Of a stretch of 64,000 nucleotides of DNA, positions 22,754-34,450 are shown piece after piece. This stretch comes from Toxonevra muliebris (lineage: Eukaryota > Arthropoda > Insecta > Diptera > Pallopteridae): positions 17,190,869 to 17,254,868 of the forward strand of contig OY829330.1 of the NCBI GenBank assembly GCA_963691655.1, written 5' to 3'. The position numbers were made by a program, and so were the translations under genes. A model generated the notes under the pieces. The model worked only from the letters and a program-made list of their open reading frames with translations. It was not told where the DNA came from and ran no database searches. Position 1 is the first letter of the stretch; every line of letters begins with the position of its first letter.

Positions 22754-24496
22754 GTGTCCGACCGAAGGTGATTTTTTGGCCGTAGCCGAAGCCGAATTTC
22801 GGCCATTCATCTAACCTTCGGCCGAAGTCGAAGCCGAAGACCGAAGTATTTTTAAAATATTAAAAATAAAAATCTGAAAGTAAATATTTTTTGCCTATGT
22901 ATTTGGAAACATATACAGAAAAATATAAATAGTAGATACTCCAAATAAAAAACTGACCAGTAACACTAAATAACTGTTCACTGTCAAAGGAGCTGACAAA
23001 TATTATTTATTTCAAGAATCATTTAAAAATTGGTTTACGTCAAAATATATAGTTACATCGACTATATATCTATAAAACGACTGTCGTTCAACGAAACCTG
23101 TGTCAAAAAAAAAGTTGGCCAATGGCTGCCATGATTCTGCTTATCTAAAATCAAAGATTGACCTATAGCTGGAACCAGAACGCTCTAGTTCCCAAATTTT
23201 TGATTGGTTTAAAAACATTTGGGATTGATAAATTTTAATGTAAAAAGCATAAATCTGATCTCAAAACCCTAAAAAATTTAATGGATGTGGTTTTATGAAT
23301 CCGGAAAAGTTGAATGCCTAAAAGTATTTGTTGTTGAATAAACTTTTTATCAATTTTTTTCTAAATAACTAAATATTTTGTATAATTTAAATTCCTACAG
23401 TTCACAGCTAGTTTTTTTATCTGGCAAGTATGAAGGGAAGTATTTTATTTATTTATTTTTATCTCTGATTCAAACAAAATAATTAATTTTGCTGTTTTTT
23501 ACTAATTTTGACTTTAACTGTCGCTAACATCATAATAACACATAACTAATGCATTTTTTTAAAAGCTGAGGAAATTCCATAAACAATGTGATAAAATGTA
23601 GTAACAAAAAACTATTGAAAATTCAATTTTTGGGATAGTTTTATTGTTAAGTTAAGTTATTAAAAGTTTGTATTTTTATCTATCTAGTTTTGAAAATAAG
23701 TATTTGATTTTTGTAATTTTTTTCAACTATTTCAATTTAAATAAAACACATTGAGAGATATCGCAATGATCCTGGTTCGGACGGAGTAGAACTACAGATC
23801 CATTGAAGATACGATGAAAATGTATGCGCAATCAGTTCATTAGTTTTGGAGATATTGTGGCAGCCATTTCGAAAAATGCTGTTTTGAGAAAAATTAGTTT
23901 CAAAGTTCAAATATGCATGATAGCTGCATCAAGGCCTGCAAATAAGCATCAGTAACTTTCAATCGACTGTGAATTTCAAAGAATCCCTTTACACATATAT
24001 TCTAGAGCGATTTTAGCCAAAACAATTTCCAATTTTTTTGACCTACTTGAAAGCAAAAAAAAAAGTTAAGCGCCAGTAATGGAAGCAGTCGGATTCTCTA
24101 ACAATTCACGCTTCTTTTTAATATACTTCAAGTCTTCCTTAAAAGTAAAAAAGTTTTGCACGCTTCTGCTGCCTCTAATTGTATTAGCTCCAGCAGGTAG
24201 TTCGTTAAAAAAAGCACTGATTACTGTGGGTTATTTCAAAAGTAAAAATTCCATTTTCCAAGCAAACGGAGAAAATATAACACAGAAATTGTAATGTAAA
24301 TACTTTATAAAACCACTTCACATTTATTTATTTGTATAAATTCTTACTGCCAATCTATATTAAAAATTATTATAAAAAAGTATATTATAATCTTCGGCTT
24401 CGACCAAAACTTCGGCCATTTTTTGCCGAAGCCGATGTCGAAGGTGCAATTTTAGGCCGAATAGCCGAAGCCGAAGCCGAATAATCGGTCGGACAC
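22754..24496. mobile_element. TIR element with CCGAAG-rich ends (1,743 bp)
   Basis: The termini GTGTCCGACCGA (22754-22765) and TCGGTCGGACAC (24485-24496) are exact inverted repeats. Next to them both ends have clusters of GCCGAAGCCGAA and TTCGGCC words, spanning ~100 bp on the left and ~110 bp on the right. Such clustered motifs often bind a transposase. The interior shows no transposase. The flanking octamers (GTATATTA and ATATACAT) do not repeat. A fragment of the same family lies at 11718-11795. Superfamily undetermined. Confidence 0.7.
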
Positions 24497-26519
24497 ATAT
24501 ACATATACTAACAGTATGTATGTGTATTACAAACATAACAATAATTATCAGTGGAAACGATATGTAACTGGCAGATGGTATTACGACTTTTTTATTAGTT
24601 TTGAATCTATGAGATTTTGGGTTGCCGGACAAGGCAAAAATATTTATCAGTGAAATAAAAAGGTTTCAAGGATTTTCTTTATCTTATTTTAAACTAAGGA
24701 ATTTTATTACGACTTATCAAATTTCACAGCTGATAATTAATCTTTTCCCGTTTGTTTATTCGTTGGGAAAATATTTATCAGTAAATCAAAAATGAGTGCA
24801 AATGAATATCATAGTTTGTTAATGATATTCTTTGAAAACACCATTTGCCAGGGACATAACATAACTTGCGTACCACCAGTTCCCGGTAGAGCCTGCTGAC
24901 AAAACAAAAGAACGGATACTACCGTTTTGAAGATGTGGAGAATTGGAAAGAGATACTGAAATTGGTTGTGGTTTTTACTTTTGTTGTACGTTAGATTTTC
25001 GATGCACGTACATTAAATTAAACTCTGGGTTAACCACGGTTAAAAATTTAAAATTTTACTGTTTTATTTTTTAATTGTGAAAAGTTATGTTGAATTTTCT
25101 TTGAAACTGGTTTCATGAACTAAGTACATATTTATTAGTATTAGCTTCATTAATACGTAAAGCAACTACGCCCACTGCTCCGATCACTATCAGAGCAAAC
25201 ATTTGAATTTACTATTCAAAGTTTCTCATTAAATTTAATCTTTAAATATTGATTTATATCGAAATTATAGCAATTATGTGAAACCTCACTGTATGTAAGG
25301 TGCCACACCCCTTGAACCGATCACTCCCATTTTTTGAGCACATATTGGTGTTCATTGTGTAAATTTCTTCCCCAGATTTCATCTTTATATGAGGTTTCAT
25401 GTTGAAGTTATAGACTTTATTAAAACCAATATAGTGGGATATACCATGCCCTTAAATTGAAATATGACTAGTATATTTTTTACGTCCATTCAAATATGGG
25501 CAACATATTTTTTAGTTTAACAACCCTTTCTTCTCAACTTTTTTATTTGGGGGTAAAAGATTTTTTTGTAGTTTTATACTCGTAGATTCGGACTTTGTAA
25601 AGAATAAAAAACAAAAAAATTATGAAAGAAGTTTTTGGGAAAGGCTGGAGAGCTTTTGGGATTTTGTACATTATAATGACCAAAATGCATAAAAGGAGTA
25701 AAAATTCGAGAAAAAAGTTTTAATTTTTGATTTTTTTTTGTGGTAAAAACAACTAAGGTTTATTTTGCAATGTAAAATAAACTTTTAGTTTAGAAAATAC
25801 TTTTAAAAACACACTAGTTCACTGAGTATGAAAGGTGAAAATTTGAAACATTTTTGGAATTTGGGTTTATTTTTGCTAAAGTCAAGTATGCAGATTTTTG
25901 TTGTTCAGTGACCTATGGTAAAATGTTATGGGCAACATATTTTTTGAACATATTAACCCTCTATCAACCCTCATAATGGGTAAAAAAATAAAAAATGTCT
26001 AAAAAGGCAAAAAAGACCCATATTAGTGGGTGCTAAAGGGTTAATATATAGGAAGAATATATTCTTCGGAAAATTCTACTATATATTGCTGAACATACAA
26101 ACAAGCTCTGATGCAAAACTAACAAGTTATCTTATGGTTTATTATACTTAATCTGTTAGATATGGGCAAACTTTGGGCCTACGTAAAAAAAAAAATTTGA
26201 CATATACTTTTAAACGCCGAAACCCACAATTTTTTTTTTCTCGAGTTCTATCAGTATCCATTTTCAAAACCTTATTATTTTTTCGTTTGTTGAACAAAAA
26301 ACAAATCAACAATATCACAATTTTTTTAGCACACGCAGAAAATAATTCAAAAATCATCAGCCTTTCATGTCTTTTGTACACAATAGTAACCAAATTATTT
26401 ATTGTACTTTATATTGTACATTAGAGTTGCGTGAATCTTTTACACTGTAATGTACAATTTTTTTAACTATTTAAAACAATTTCTTTTTTACCACTTTTAT
26501 ATCAACTCGCTTTCAATGG
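24497..26519. other. No gene recognised
   Basis: AT-rich. ATGGGCAACATATTTTTT occurs at about 25496 and again at about 25929, a partial direct duplication ~430 bp apart. Frames at 26148-26424 are AT-rich noise on both strands. Confidence 0.45.
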
Positions 26520-26640
26520 TGTCTGTCTGTCTGTCAGTCTGTTCGGTACAAATTTTGCAATCGATTTTAAACTAACTTCCCGATGAGCTAGAGACTTGAA
26601 ATTTTAAATATAGTTCAGAACTGGAAGACAATGCAATATG
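26520..26640. repeat. Dispersed repeat with GTCTGTCTGTCTG tract (inverted copy at 34380-34450)
   Basis: The words CTGTTCGGTA, TAAACTAACTTC, CGATGAGCTAGAGA and TTGAAAT recur in reverse complement at 34380-34450. No coding content. Confidence 0.65.
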
Positions 26641-26780
26641 AAGTATCTAAAATATATAATAATATTTAAAATATTAGCATCGGAAGTTTTTCAGTTTTTT
26701 TCATTGATCAAAGCATTGAATTCCTCGTTGTTAAAATCATTGCTTTAGCGGGAGTAGAATATATGGATATGTGTTATCAT

Positions 26781-27826
26781 CAGCGATGCCAACTTGCGGG
26801 GAATTCCCCGATTTGCGGGGAATTTTACTGAGTGCAGGGAATCGGGGAATGTGCTATTTTTTGCGGGGAATTTGAAGTTGCTCAGCTTTTAGTCATAAAA
26901 GTCTGTAGAATAATTTTTGTTAAATTTTGTGTAATGTAAAACGTTTAATTTACGCAATATTTCATATTTGGGGTCTTAAAATCTTCATGTTTTCTTAAGT
27001 TGGCCTTGCGATTTATTGGGTTTTTAGAAAAGAGTGCTATTTGAAAGTATTATATTTCGAACGTATTTTGTAAAAATTTCAGAGAGAGACGCAGAGTGCT
27101 TTCGTAGATGTAGACGATTATAGCGCTGAGTGTTAATCAGCCCAAAACAGTCGCGCGGCGCTTCGACTTCCCTTTCGACCGTTCAGAAAGCTATGCCTTA
27201 GTCCAGCGCCTCCTGATTAATAACTCTTAATCCTTGTTAACTAATCTGTAAGCTTACAAATTACGATCAGCTATCATATAAAGAAGATGAAATATATTTT
27301 ATATTTTAAAAACCGATAGTCTAAGCTTTGAACTCGTTTTTCTCACAACAAGGTTTTTGCCGTTTTTTATTTGAGTCAAAAGAGAGCCCATATCTTCTCC
27401 TTTGAGAACTATGATATCCAAAAGTGGGTTGAACGTCTAGTAACTCGAAACACTCCATCCCATTTAATCCAATAGGATTAAACTTTGTGGAAGCTGGAGC
27501 CGGATCGATTTTGAGAGTGGGTTCGCTTGAAGTTAAATCTCTCATGAGCCAAAAGAATTCCGGAGTCAGAAAGTACTTTTCTATTAATCTACCAGTCTCG
27601 TAAAAATTGATTGAACTTTGAACCGCGGAAGTTCAGGGTCGCCTTAATATAACACTCATTGATGTGAATTTTAGGTAATTTTTCGTTTCTGTAAAATGTT
27701 TATATGGAAAGTGCGTGTCGCGCTGTTATAATATGAAAATATCAATCGATGCGGGGAATTCGATCGAAAATCGGGGAATTTCTCGAGGGCTATCGGGGAG
27801 AAAGAAAAAATGAGTTGGCATCCCTG
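26781..27826. mobile_element. hAT-type element with near-perfect 8-bp TSD (1,046 bp)
   Basis: The flanks are GTTATCAT (26773-26780) and GTTAACAT (27827-27834), one mismatch. The termini are CAGCGATGCCAACT and the reverse complement CAGGGATGCCAACT. GCGGGGAAT and TCGGGGAAT words cluster near both ends. No transposase frame is seen. The interior has a modestly GC-richer patch at 27130-27200. It is younger than the repeat it splits. Confidence 0.85.
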
Positions 27827-27919
27827 GTTAACATACACAAATTCAAAGACAAATGAGAGAGAGAAGATATAAGCAGAGAACAAAAGCAAACAATAACGAA
27901 CTTTTTCTTTTCGTTTTTG

Positions 27920-28695
27920 CTGGAATCGAAACAAAAAATCGTAGAAACCAACAACGAGGTGCAATACCGATGGTTTGACAGCGACGGTTGTCGACACATC
28001 CAGCGGACAAAAATGTATGAATGGATGAGTTTGACGTGTTTGATAAAACAATTATTTAACATTTCTTTGGCAAATAACATTCAGCATTTACAGTATTTAT
28101 ATATTCTTTATATACAAATATGTAAACGCTTGGTTGCGGTTTTGCATATTTCATATATGTACTTTTGAATATTTTTCTACTGATTTCATGAATTGTTATT
28201 ACTATTTTCAACATTTTACCTAAATTTGTTGTTGTGAATGTAACAAATGTACAAGGAGGATAATTTATTTATAAGTTTATAAAATATAAAATATGAAAAG
28301 TTCCAAAATTTTAGCTAAATATATTCAACTAAAATATTTCAACATTTTATCTCCATATACTTATTTACAAATATTTAGGTAAAATGTTGAAAATAGTAAT
28401 ATCAATTTCTTCGCATTTTGATTTCATGAAATCAGTAGAAAAATATTCCAAAGTAGTTATATGAAATATGCAAAACCGCAACCAAACGTTTACATATTTG
28501 TATATAAAGAATATATAACCACTTAAAATGTTGAATATTATTTGCCAAAAGAAATGTAAAATATTTGTTTTATCGAACACGTCAAACTCATCCATTCATA
28601 CATTTTTGTCCCCTGGATGTTGTCGACAACCGTCGCTGTCAAACCATCGGTATTGCACCTCGTTGTTGGTTTCTACGTTTCTTTGTTCCAATTTC
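27920..28695. repeat. Large palindrome / fold-back element
   Basis: The arms (about 27920-28230 and 28375-28695) are near-identical reverse complements over ~310-320 bp, with a ~145-bp loop. Both contain CAACAACGAGGTGCAATACC, CAGCGACGGTTGTCGACA and GTTGCGGTTTTGCATATTTC. Reading frames on both strands here are mirror images, not genes. A third arm, attached to the reverse-complemented loop, lies at 33600-34075, so this is a repeated family and not a private duplication. Confidence 0.85.
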
Positions 28696-28828
28696 AACAA
28701 GAGTGAATAGCGACCTCTTTACAATCTATACTCTTTCTTCAAAAGAACGAAACACACCAAAGCATTGTATTCATCATTGTAAAAATCATTGCTTTAGCGG
28801 CAGTAGAATATATATGTGTATACATTAG

Positions 28829-30204
28829 TGATGGGTTTTTCGATACGATCGTAATTTTTTCAGTACACTTTGAGGTTAGAAATATGTCAGTACATAAGCA
28901 AGATTTTCGGTACACTTTCGTACAATTCTTTTTATGTGATATTATTTCAAAGAAAAATATAACTGTGCTAATTTTCTTATGTTGTTATCGATTACACAGT
29001 GCAACACGGAAAATTTATAAGGGCTTTGCTCTATATAGTTGTTGAATTGGCAGTAAAAAATTTCACACATACAAGACTAAAAAGTAGAAAATAATAATTT
29101 AAATAAAAAAAAATTTAAGTAGGTCGGAAAATATTTGCCTGATTTAAAATAAAAAACGTGTGTCGCATGCAATATAAAATTGATAGATGAATAGTTTACT
29201 TAAGTCGCTACCAATTTTACCTCTATCCATAAGCGTCCCACGCTTTTCGATTTAAATCATGCAAATATTTCCAGACCTACTAAAATTCACAATTGCATAT
29301 TTTCAAGACAATCTGTATGGGGTTATGAATTTTATACTTTTTAGTCCGTTTTAAAAACGTGGTATATTAAAAATTGTTTTTTATTTAAATTTTAAGTTAT
29401 TAATTTTGTGTTATGAAATGGGTTTTAACTTTCGTTTTAAACTATTTTAGTTAAAAAAAAAGTTTTAATACTTGCTCAAAATTTTAAACTTGGTACCTTC
29501 ACTTAGTAAATTCACACAATGTTTTTTCAAAATCAAATAAAAAAAACTGTACTCCCGTTTCTGCTCATTTTGTACACTATTGAGTACGTACATCAATGCC
29601 ACTTTATTCAAGCGAAAGTTTTGTAAAAAAACTATAAAATAACAATGGTTTCGAGAATAAGTTAATATACAATTCCTTCTACTTACCTCTTATCGCTAAG
29701 GCTCTACATATCAGAATGATCCCTGATAATTCGTCGCTATTCTTTCTTACCATAAAGCCTTGTTATTTCGATTTAATGTATTTTTAAAAATTATTTAAAA
29801 TTTTTTGTTCACAATTCCTCACAATTTTCTAACATTTGAAAAGACAGTTATCTCCTCTTTTAACAAAAAATCAAGGTAAAAATATTGCCAGAACTTACTT
29901 ACATATATGAATGAATAATAGAATGTGATTTTGCTTTCGAATAATAGGGCTTTTCGAATCAAATTACAAATTGACTCCCCTGGTATTGCAGACCAGACTC
30001 CGTTTTACCTCCGCTGTAAGGTGGTTTAAAAAAGCAATAGTCAGTCAGAGAATGCAAAATAACAGTAATACAAACAGCGAATATAAAATAAACTATCTGA
30101 TATTCCTAATTATCACTAATTTTTTCCAAAATAAATTCTTTTTATAACACACTCGCGAGCGACTTTTGAAAAAGAATCAACATAAATAATGAGAAAATGA
30201 AATA
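28829..30204. repeat. AT-rich stretch holding dispersed repeat copies
   Basis: 29235-29385 matches the reverse complement of 32935-33122 (shared: TATACCACGTTTTTAAAACG, AGTAGGTCTG, ATATTTGCATGATTTAAA). 29090-29165 is a further partial copy in the other orientation (AAGTAGGTCGGAAAATATTT). No gene is seen. Confidence 0.65.
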
Positions 30205-30885
30205 CATTCTGTCAAATAAGTACCCGGAAATTCTCATTTTAAATTTTCCCTCTGAGAATATTTCAAAAAATTTTTTTTCCCAGGTTGGCACAACTGTCAA
30301 CCACTATTCTGTAAATTTTTATTGCTATGTGTCATTTAGTTTGGTTACGGCATCATTAAGAACAAGTCAACCTTTTGTGTGCGTTGCGATTTTTACTATG
30401 GATAAAAATATCGAACAAAGAGTTTGTGTGAAATTTTGTGTTTCAAACGAAATTTCTTGTGCCAAAACGACATGTTTTGGGTATGCGGAAAGTCTCAGCG
30501 CGATTGGTGCCAAAAGATCTGAATTTTCTTCAAAAAGTGAATCGCAGTAAGGTGGCTGAAGACATGCTTGAACGCGTAAATTCCGACCCAACGTTCATCG
30601 AACGCATCATAACTGGTGACGAGACATGGGTTTTCGAGTACGACATGCAAACAAGTCAACAATCATCGGAATGGCGCGCCAAAAATGAGCCGAAACCGAA
30701 ATCGCAACGCACACAAAAGGTTGACTTGTTCTTAATGACGCCGTTACCAAACTAAATGACACATAGCAATAAAAATTCACAGAATAGTGGTTGACAGTTG
30801 TGCCAACCTGGGAAAAAAAATTTTTGAAATATTCTCAGAGGGAAAATTTAAAATGAGAATTTCCGGGTACTTATTTGACAGAATG
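30205..30885 (+). mobile_element. mariner deletion derivative with ~187-bp TIRs
   Basis: TA lies at 30203-30204 and 30886-30887. The unit is 681 bp, starts CATTCTGTCAAATAAGTACC and ends with its exact reverse complement. The inverted repeats (30205-30392 and 30699-30885) match at all but a handful of positions, which implies a recent insertion or recent gene conversion. The ~300-bp core encodes two pieces of a mariner transposase. Ordinary mariners have ~30-bp TIRs, so these are unusually long; they cover the 5' leader and have been copied at the 3' side, replacing the catalytic C-terminus. Confidence 0.85.
30398..30750 (+). pseudogene. mariner transposase, N-terminus fused to the central part
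   Basis: From the ATG at 30398 the frame reads MDKNIEQRVCVKFCVSNEIS, a mariner N-terminus. After about 25 residues it jumps, with a frame change near 30475, to LGMRKVSARLVPKDLNFLQK and then VAEDMLERVNSDPTFIERI. ITGDETWVFEYDMQTSQQ follows, with the first catalytic Asp intact at about 30620. The frame then runs into the 3' TIR and stops near 30755. The second DNA-binding part and the second and third catalytic Asp are missing. It cannot encode active transposase but could be mobilised in trans. Confidence 0.85.
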
Positions 30886-30930
30886 TACACGCACATTTGT
30901 AAATTTAACAGTTACAGAAAGTGACAACTT

Positions 30931-30985
30931 TTGTTTTGATCCACTTTGTTTTGATCCACTTTGTTTTGATCCACTTTGTTTTGAT
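30931..30985. repeat. 15-bp tandem repeat, about 3.7 units
   Basis: The unit TTTGTTTTGATCCAC is repeated perfectly three times and then partially. It lies 45 bp downstream of the mariner derivative. Confidence 0.85.
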
Positions 30986-31377
30986 CTCCTTGCTTCAAAA
31001 TAAGCAATAATGGAGTGAAAAAGGCAGTTTGTTTCAGTCTTCTGCGAAGATCTTTCGGTCCGACTGGGTTAGTAAAACAACATACCAAAGGCATATGTCA
31101 AGTTTTTCGTATACATATTGCGTGTGCTATAAATGTAAAAAAATATATTTAGTGTTAAAATGTCTTTCTGAGGAACTTTTGAGCCAGTGGACTGCGGTGG
31201 GTTGCACCTTATTCCAAGTAATTGAAATTATGGGATACATAATGAAGGGATTGATAACGAATTCACCTATGACGTCAGATTTGAGAAGTGTGAGATAATA
31301 AGGACCCAAAATCAAATTCATGCCATTGTCGTATCTATGCAACTATATTTTTAGTTTTCAACCTTCTATCTCAAGTA

Positions 31378-31753
31378 CAGTAACTCGCAAAACTGATCAC
31401 ACAAAGGGATATTTTCGGGATACGAGAAATAGCCAAGAATGGCGTGAAATTAAAAAGTAACTATTCCAGATGAACAGAAAAGCAAACAAATTTTTGAAAT
31501 CAGATAATATCTTCAGGTTCCAAAAGGGTCATGAAAGTCCCAAAATTTCGACCATAAATTTAGATTTTTTAAAATTTGTTGGCCAAACATTTTTTCAAAT
31601 TCCACAGCCCTGATATTGGTATTTTCAAATGTAAACATAATGCAAAAAATGCTTTTCTAAGTCAGATGCTGTTGCTTTTAATTTGACGCCATCCTTGGCT
31701 ATTTTTCGTGTCCCAAAAATGTCCCTCTATTTAAATAGTTTTGTGAGTCACAG
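31378..31753. mobile_element. Tc1-type MITE (376 bp)
   Basis: It is flanked by TA on both sides (31376-31377 and 31754-31755). The ends are inverted over ~75 bp: the left begins CAGTAACTCGCAAAACT and the right, in reverse complement, CTGTGACTCACAAAACT. Both continue through GAAATAGCCAAGAATGGCG-like sequence. No transposase. TA target and termini fit the Tc1/mariner superfamily. Confidence 0.75.
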
Positions 31754-31755
31754 TA

Positions 31756-32236
31756 TGTATACCGTTACCATACCAAATAAAAGTTATTTAGAACAAAATC
31801 ATCAACAATAGACGAATAACCTTGACACAAATATGACTAACACCTTTAGCCCAACAACCATCCCCTACCCTTACCTCGAAACAGTATGAAGAGACAGAGG
31901 TCAACACAACCAACCGACTGATTCTTTTCGTTATCACACATCTAAAAACGTGGAAAACGATAGCATCGAAGAGTTATGTGGGGAGGGAGGGAATACGCGA
32001 ACTGTTGGTCAGCACAGACATGACAGAAGGTTGAGTTTTTTCTTTTAGCATGTGTTGGCTGGCTATGGAGCAAAAAAATGTGCGAAAAGTATCAAAAAGA
32101 AACAAACCCCTTTAAGTTTTTTCTATGTAGTATGTGTGTATGTATGAATCATTTCACTTTTTATAGGCGGAAACGGAAACATATTTTTATACAAGTAGGT
32201 ACATATGTACATGCCCTCGATCTCATTATTTGTCAA
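31756..32236. other. No gene recognised
   Basis: AT-rich spacer without motif. Confidence 0.5.
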
Positions 32237-32485
32237 ACATATCGATCATTTACTAAAAGACTGTCATAAGTCAAAAAACACGATTTTTGAGTTAATGTTG
32301 CAGAATCATTCACGCTTCATATCGTGTACAAATTTCATATCAATATCTTGTATACTATGCGCGTGAGAATTATAAGATTTCTTCTTTTTTTTGCAAAGTG
32401 GGAGTCGATTGAAAACTTTAAACGCGTTTTCTGCAAAATCGCGTTTTTTTAGTTATGACAATCTTTTAGTAAATGAGCGATATGT
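32237..32485. mobile_element. TIR MITE (~249 bp)
   Basis: The ends are inverted over ~47 bp: the left reads ACATATCGATCATTTACTAA and the right is its mirror, with three or four mismatches. The flanks share GTCAA, offset by one base. No coding capacity. Confidence 0.7.
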
Positions 32486-32934
32486 AGTCAACAAATAGTA
32501 TTACACTGTGAGTGTTCAAATGTTTTGATATTTTTGTAATAATTTACTAATAAAAAATATATGTAATTTTCTCTAAAACTAGTATACAGAAATAAAATTA
32601 GTCCCCTGAAGAAGGCAGAAAAATTCCGCCGAAAAGTTGTGAGTAAAGTATGAAATAATTTACAAGTATTGAGTATTAAAAATATCGATCATAAGCACTT
32701 AACCTTGTTTCAAATATATAAATTAGTCTACTGAGAAAAATCAAAATGAATATTAGCCCTGTTAACGCTTTAGAGTAAAGTGCTGGTTAACGGAGTCACA
32801 GGTTAAAAGTGTAACACAAAATTACTCTACAATAACAAAATGCACGGCATTTGCTTTTACTCACACTTTACACTGAGTAAGAGAGAAAATTATTGTTTTG
32901 TACGTCAACAAAATATAAAATAATTTAAATAAAA
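32486..32934. other. No gene recognised
   Basis: AT-rich spacer without motif. Confidence 0.5.
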
Positions 32935-33122
32935 ATTTTTTTTTAATATACCACGTTTTTAAAACGGACTAAAAAGTATAAAATAATTTCTCCTAGCCCT
33001 ATACTTTTTTAGTAACTCCATACAGATTCATAACCCAATACAGATTGTCCTGAAAATATGTAATTGCGAATTTTAGTAGGTCTGAAAATATTTGCATGAT
33101 TTAAAACGAAAAGCGTGGGACC
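32935..33122. repeat. Dispersed repeat, inverted copy of 29235-29385
   Basis: Shares TATACCACGTTTTTAAAACG, GACTAAAAAGTATAAAAT and ATTTTAGTAGGTCTG with the reverse complement of 29235-29385. This copy has an extra ~35 bp in the middle. Confidence 0.75.
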
Positions 33123-33199
33123 CGAATTGGTAGTGAAATTTCCGGAATTTCGATCATAATTTTCGATTTTTCAAAAATATTCATCCAAAATTAGTTTCA

Positions 33200-33450
33200 A
33201 AGCTCTGTTTTTGCTGTTTATAAAGGGAAACATATATAATGCAAAAAAAACTTTTTAAATCGGATAATGTTTATTAGTAGGGTCAAAGTCATAAGAAGTT
33301 TACATTTCATAAAGTTTTTGCTATATTTCAAAAAACTTCTTATGACTTGATCCTCTTGCGTCACCAATAAACTTTATTCGATTTCGAAAATTCTTTTTGT
33401 AATATTTTTCCCTTTATAAAAAGCAATAACAGAGCTTTCAGATTTGAAGT
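33200..33450. repeat. Inverted repeat (~105-bp arms, ~32-bp loop)
   Basis: The arms 33200-33305 and 33338-33450 share AAAGCTCTGTT, TTTATAAAGGGAAA, GTTTATTRGT and AGTCATAAGAAGTTT in mirrored order. A related segment occurs inside the MITE at 31378-31753 (around AACATAATGCAAAAAA). Confidence 0.7.
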
Positions 33451-33539
33451 TAAGCAATACAGCAAAAGCAAATTAAATTTAAGTAGGTACTTAGTACAAA
33501 ATATTTTTTTTTTTAAATTAAGTTTTAAATTTACCTGTA

Positions 33540-34075
33540 CCTACTTTTTCATTACTGGTGAGCAGACAAAAAGTATAGATTGTAAAGAGGACGCAATTCG
33601 CTCTTTGCAATTTTGGAACAAAGAAACGTAGAAACCAACAACGAGGTGCAATACCGATGGTTTGACAGCGACGGTTGTCGACACATCCAGCGGACAAAAT
33701 GTTTGAATGGATGAATTGGAGGTGTTTGATAAAACAAATATTTCGCATTTCTTTTGGCAAATAACATTCAGCATTTACAGTATTTATATATTCTTTTTAT
33801 ACAAATATGTAAACGTTTGGTTGCGGTTTTGCATATTTCATATAAGTACTTTTGAATCTTTTTCTACTGATTTCATGAAATCAAAATGTATGTAAATAAA
33901 TATATTTAATAAATATATGTAAATAAATATATTTAATAAATATATGCAAATAAATATATTTAGGTAAAATGTTGAAATATTTTAGTTGAGTATATTTAGC
34001 CAAAACGTTTAAACTTTTCATATTTTATATTTCATAAACTTATAAATTAATTATCCTCCTTCTACATTTTTTTAC
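33540..34075. repeat. Single-armed copy of the palindrome family
   Basis: 33600-33890 matches an arm of the 27920-28695 palindrome. 33960-34075 matches its loop in reverse complement, so only one arm plus loop is present. Between them lies a tandem repeat. The three overlapping minus-strand frames here (33518-33774) are readings of the arm, not genes. Confidence 0.8.
33890..33962. repeat. 25-bp tandem repeat, 3 units
   Basis: The unit TATGTAAATAAATATATTTA plus AATAA is repeated about three times, the last with one change (TATGCAAAT). It sits exactly between arm and loop of the palindrome copy, so it probably expanded after insertion. Confidence 0.8.
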
Positions 34076-34379
34076 ATTCATAACAACAAATCTTCTTCTT
34101 ACCATGGTATTTGGCAAATGCCTTTATTTCATTTCTGTTACAAAATGTAGAATCACAACGAGGTGCAATGTAAAAACTAATGAAAATGTTAAATTTGAAA
34201 TTCTTTAATGGCTTATTTTCGTCAACTATCGGGAAAACAACAAAAACACATCTCTTGTTTTTATTCTTTGCTTTGGTTTTCTGTTACAATCACATTTTAA
34301 CATGAGGTGCAATGTTAATTCTTTTGTACATGTTAAATAATCCAAAAATTCCTTAAAACAAAGGTACAGAGAGCAGATG

Positions 34380-34450
34380 AAGGGTATTTCAAATCTCTAG
34401 CTCATCGAGAAGTTAGTTTAGAATTCCTACCGAACAGACATTCCCATTCT
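34380..34450. repeat. Dispersed repeat, inverted copy of 26520-26640
   Basis: Contains CTCTAGCTCATCG, GAAGTTAGTTTA and TACCGAACAG, mirroring 26520-26640. Together with the palindrome copies this repeats the neighbourhood seen at 26.5-28.8 kb. Confidence 0.65.

Larger units (their letters stand above)
26707..28828. repeat. Pair of ~70-bp direct repeats bounding the palindrome region
   Basis: 26707-26780 and 28758-28828 share AAAGCATTG, AAAATCATTGCTTTAGCGG and AGTAGAATATAT in the same orientation. The left copy is broken off by the hAT insertion at 26781. They may be the ends of one older unit that contains the palindrome. Confidence 0.65.

Noticed and set aside
27671..28828. Several overlapping frames of 60-126 codons on both strands with the same peptide words
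   Set aside because: They are mirror readings of the palindrome arms; the same holds for 33518-33774.
30437..30755. A single intact 105-codon gene
   Set aside because: It is the middle part of mariner transposase running into the 3' inverted repeat; the N-terminal piece is in another frame and the catalytic end is missing.
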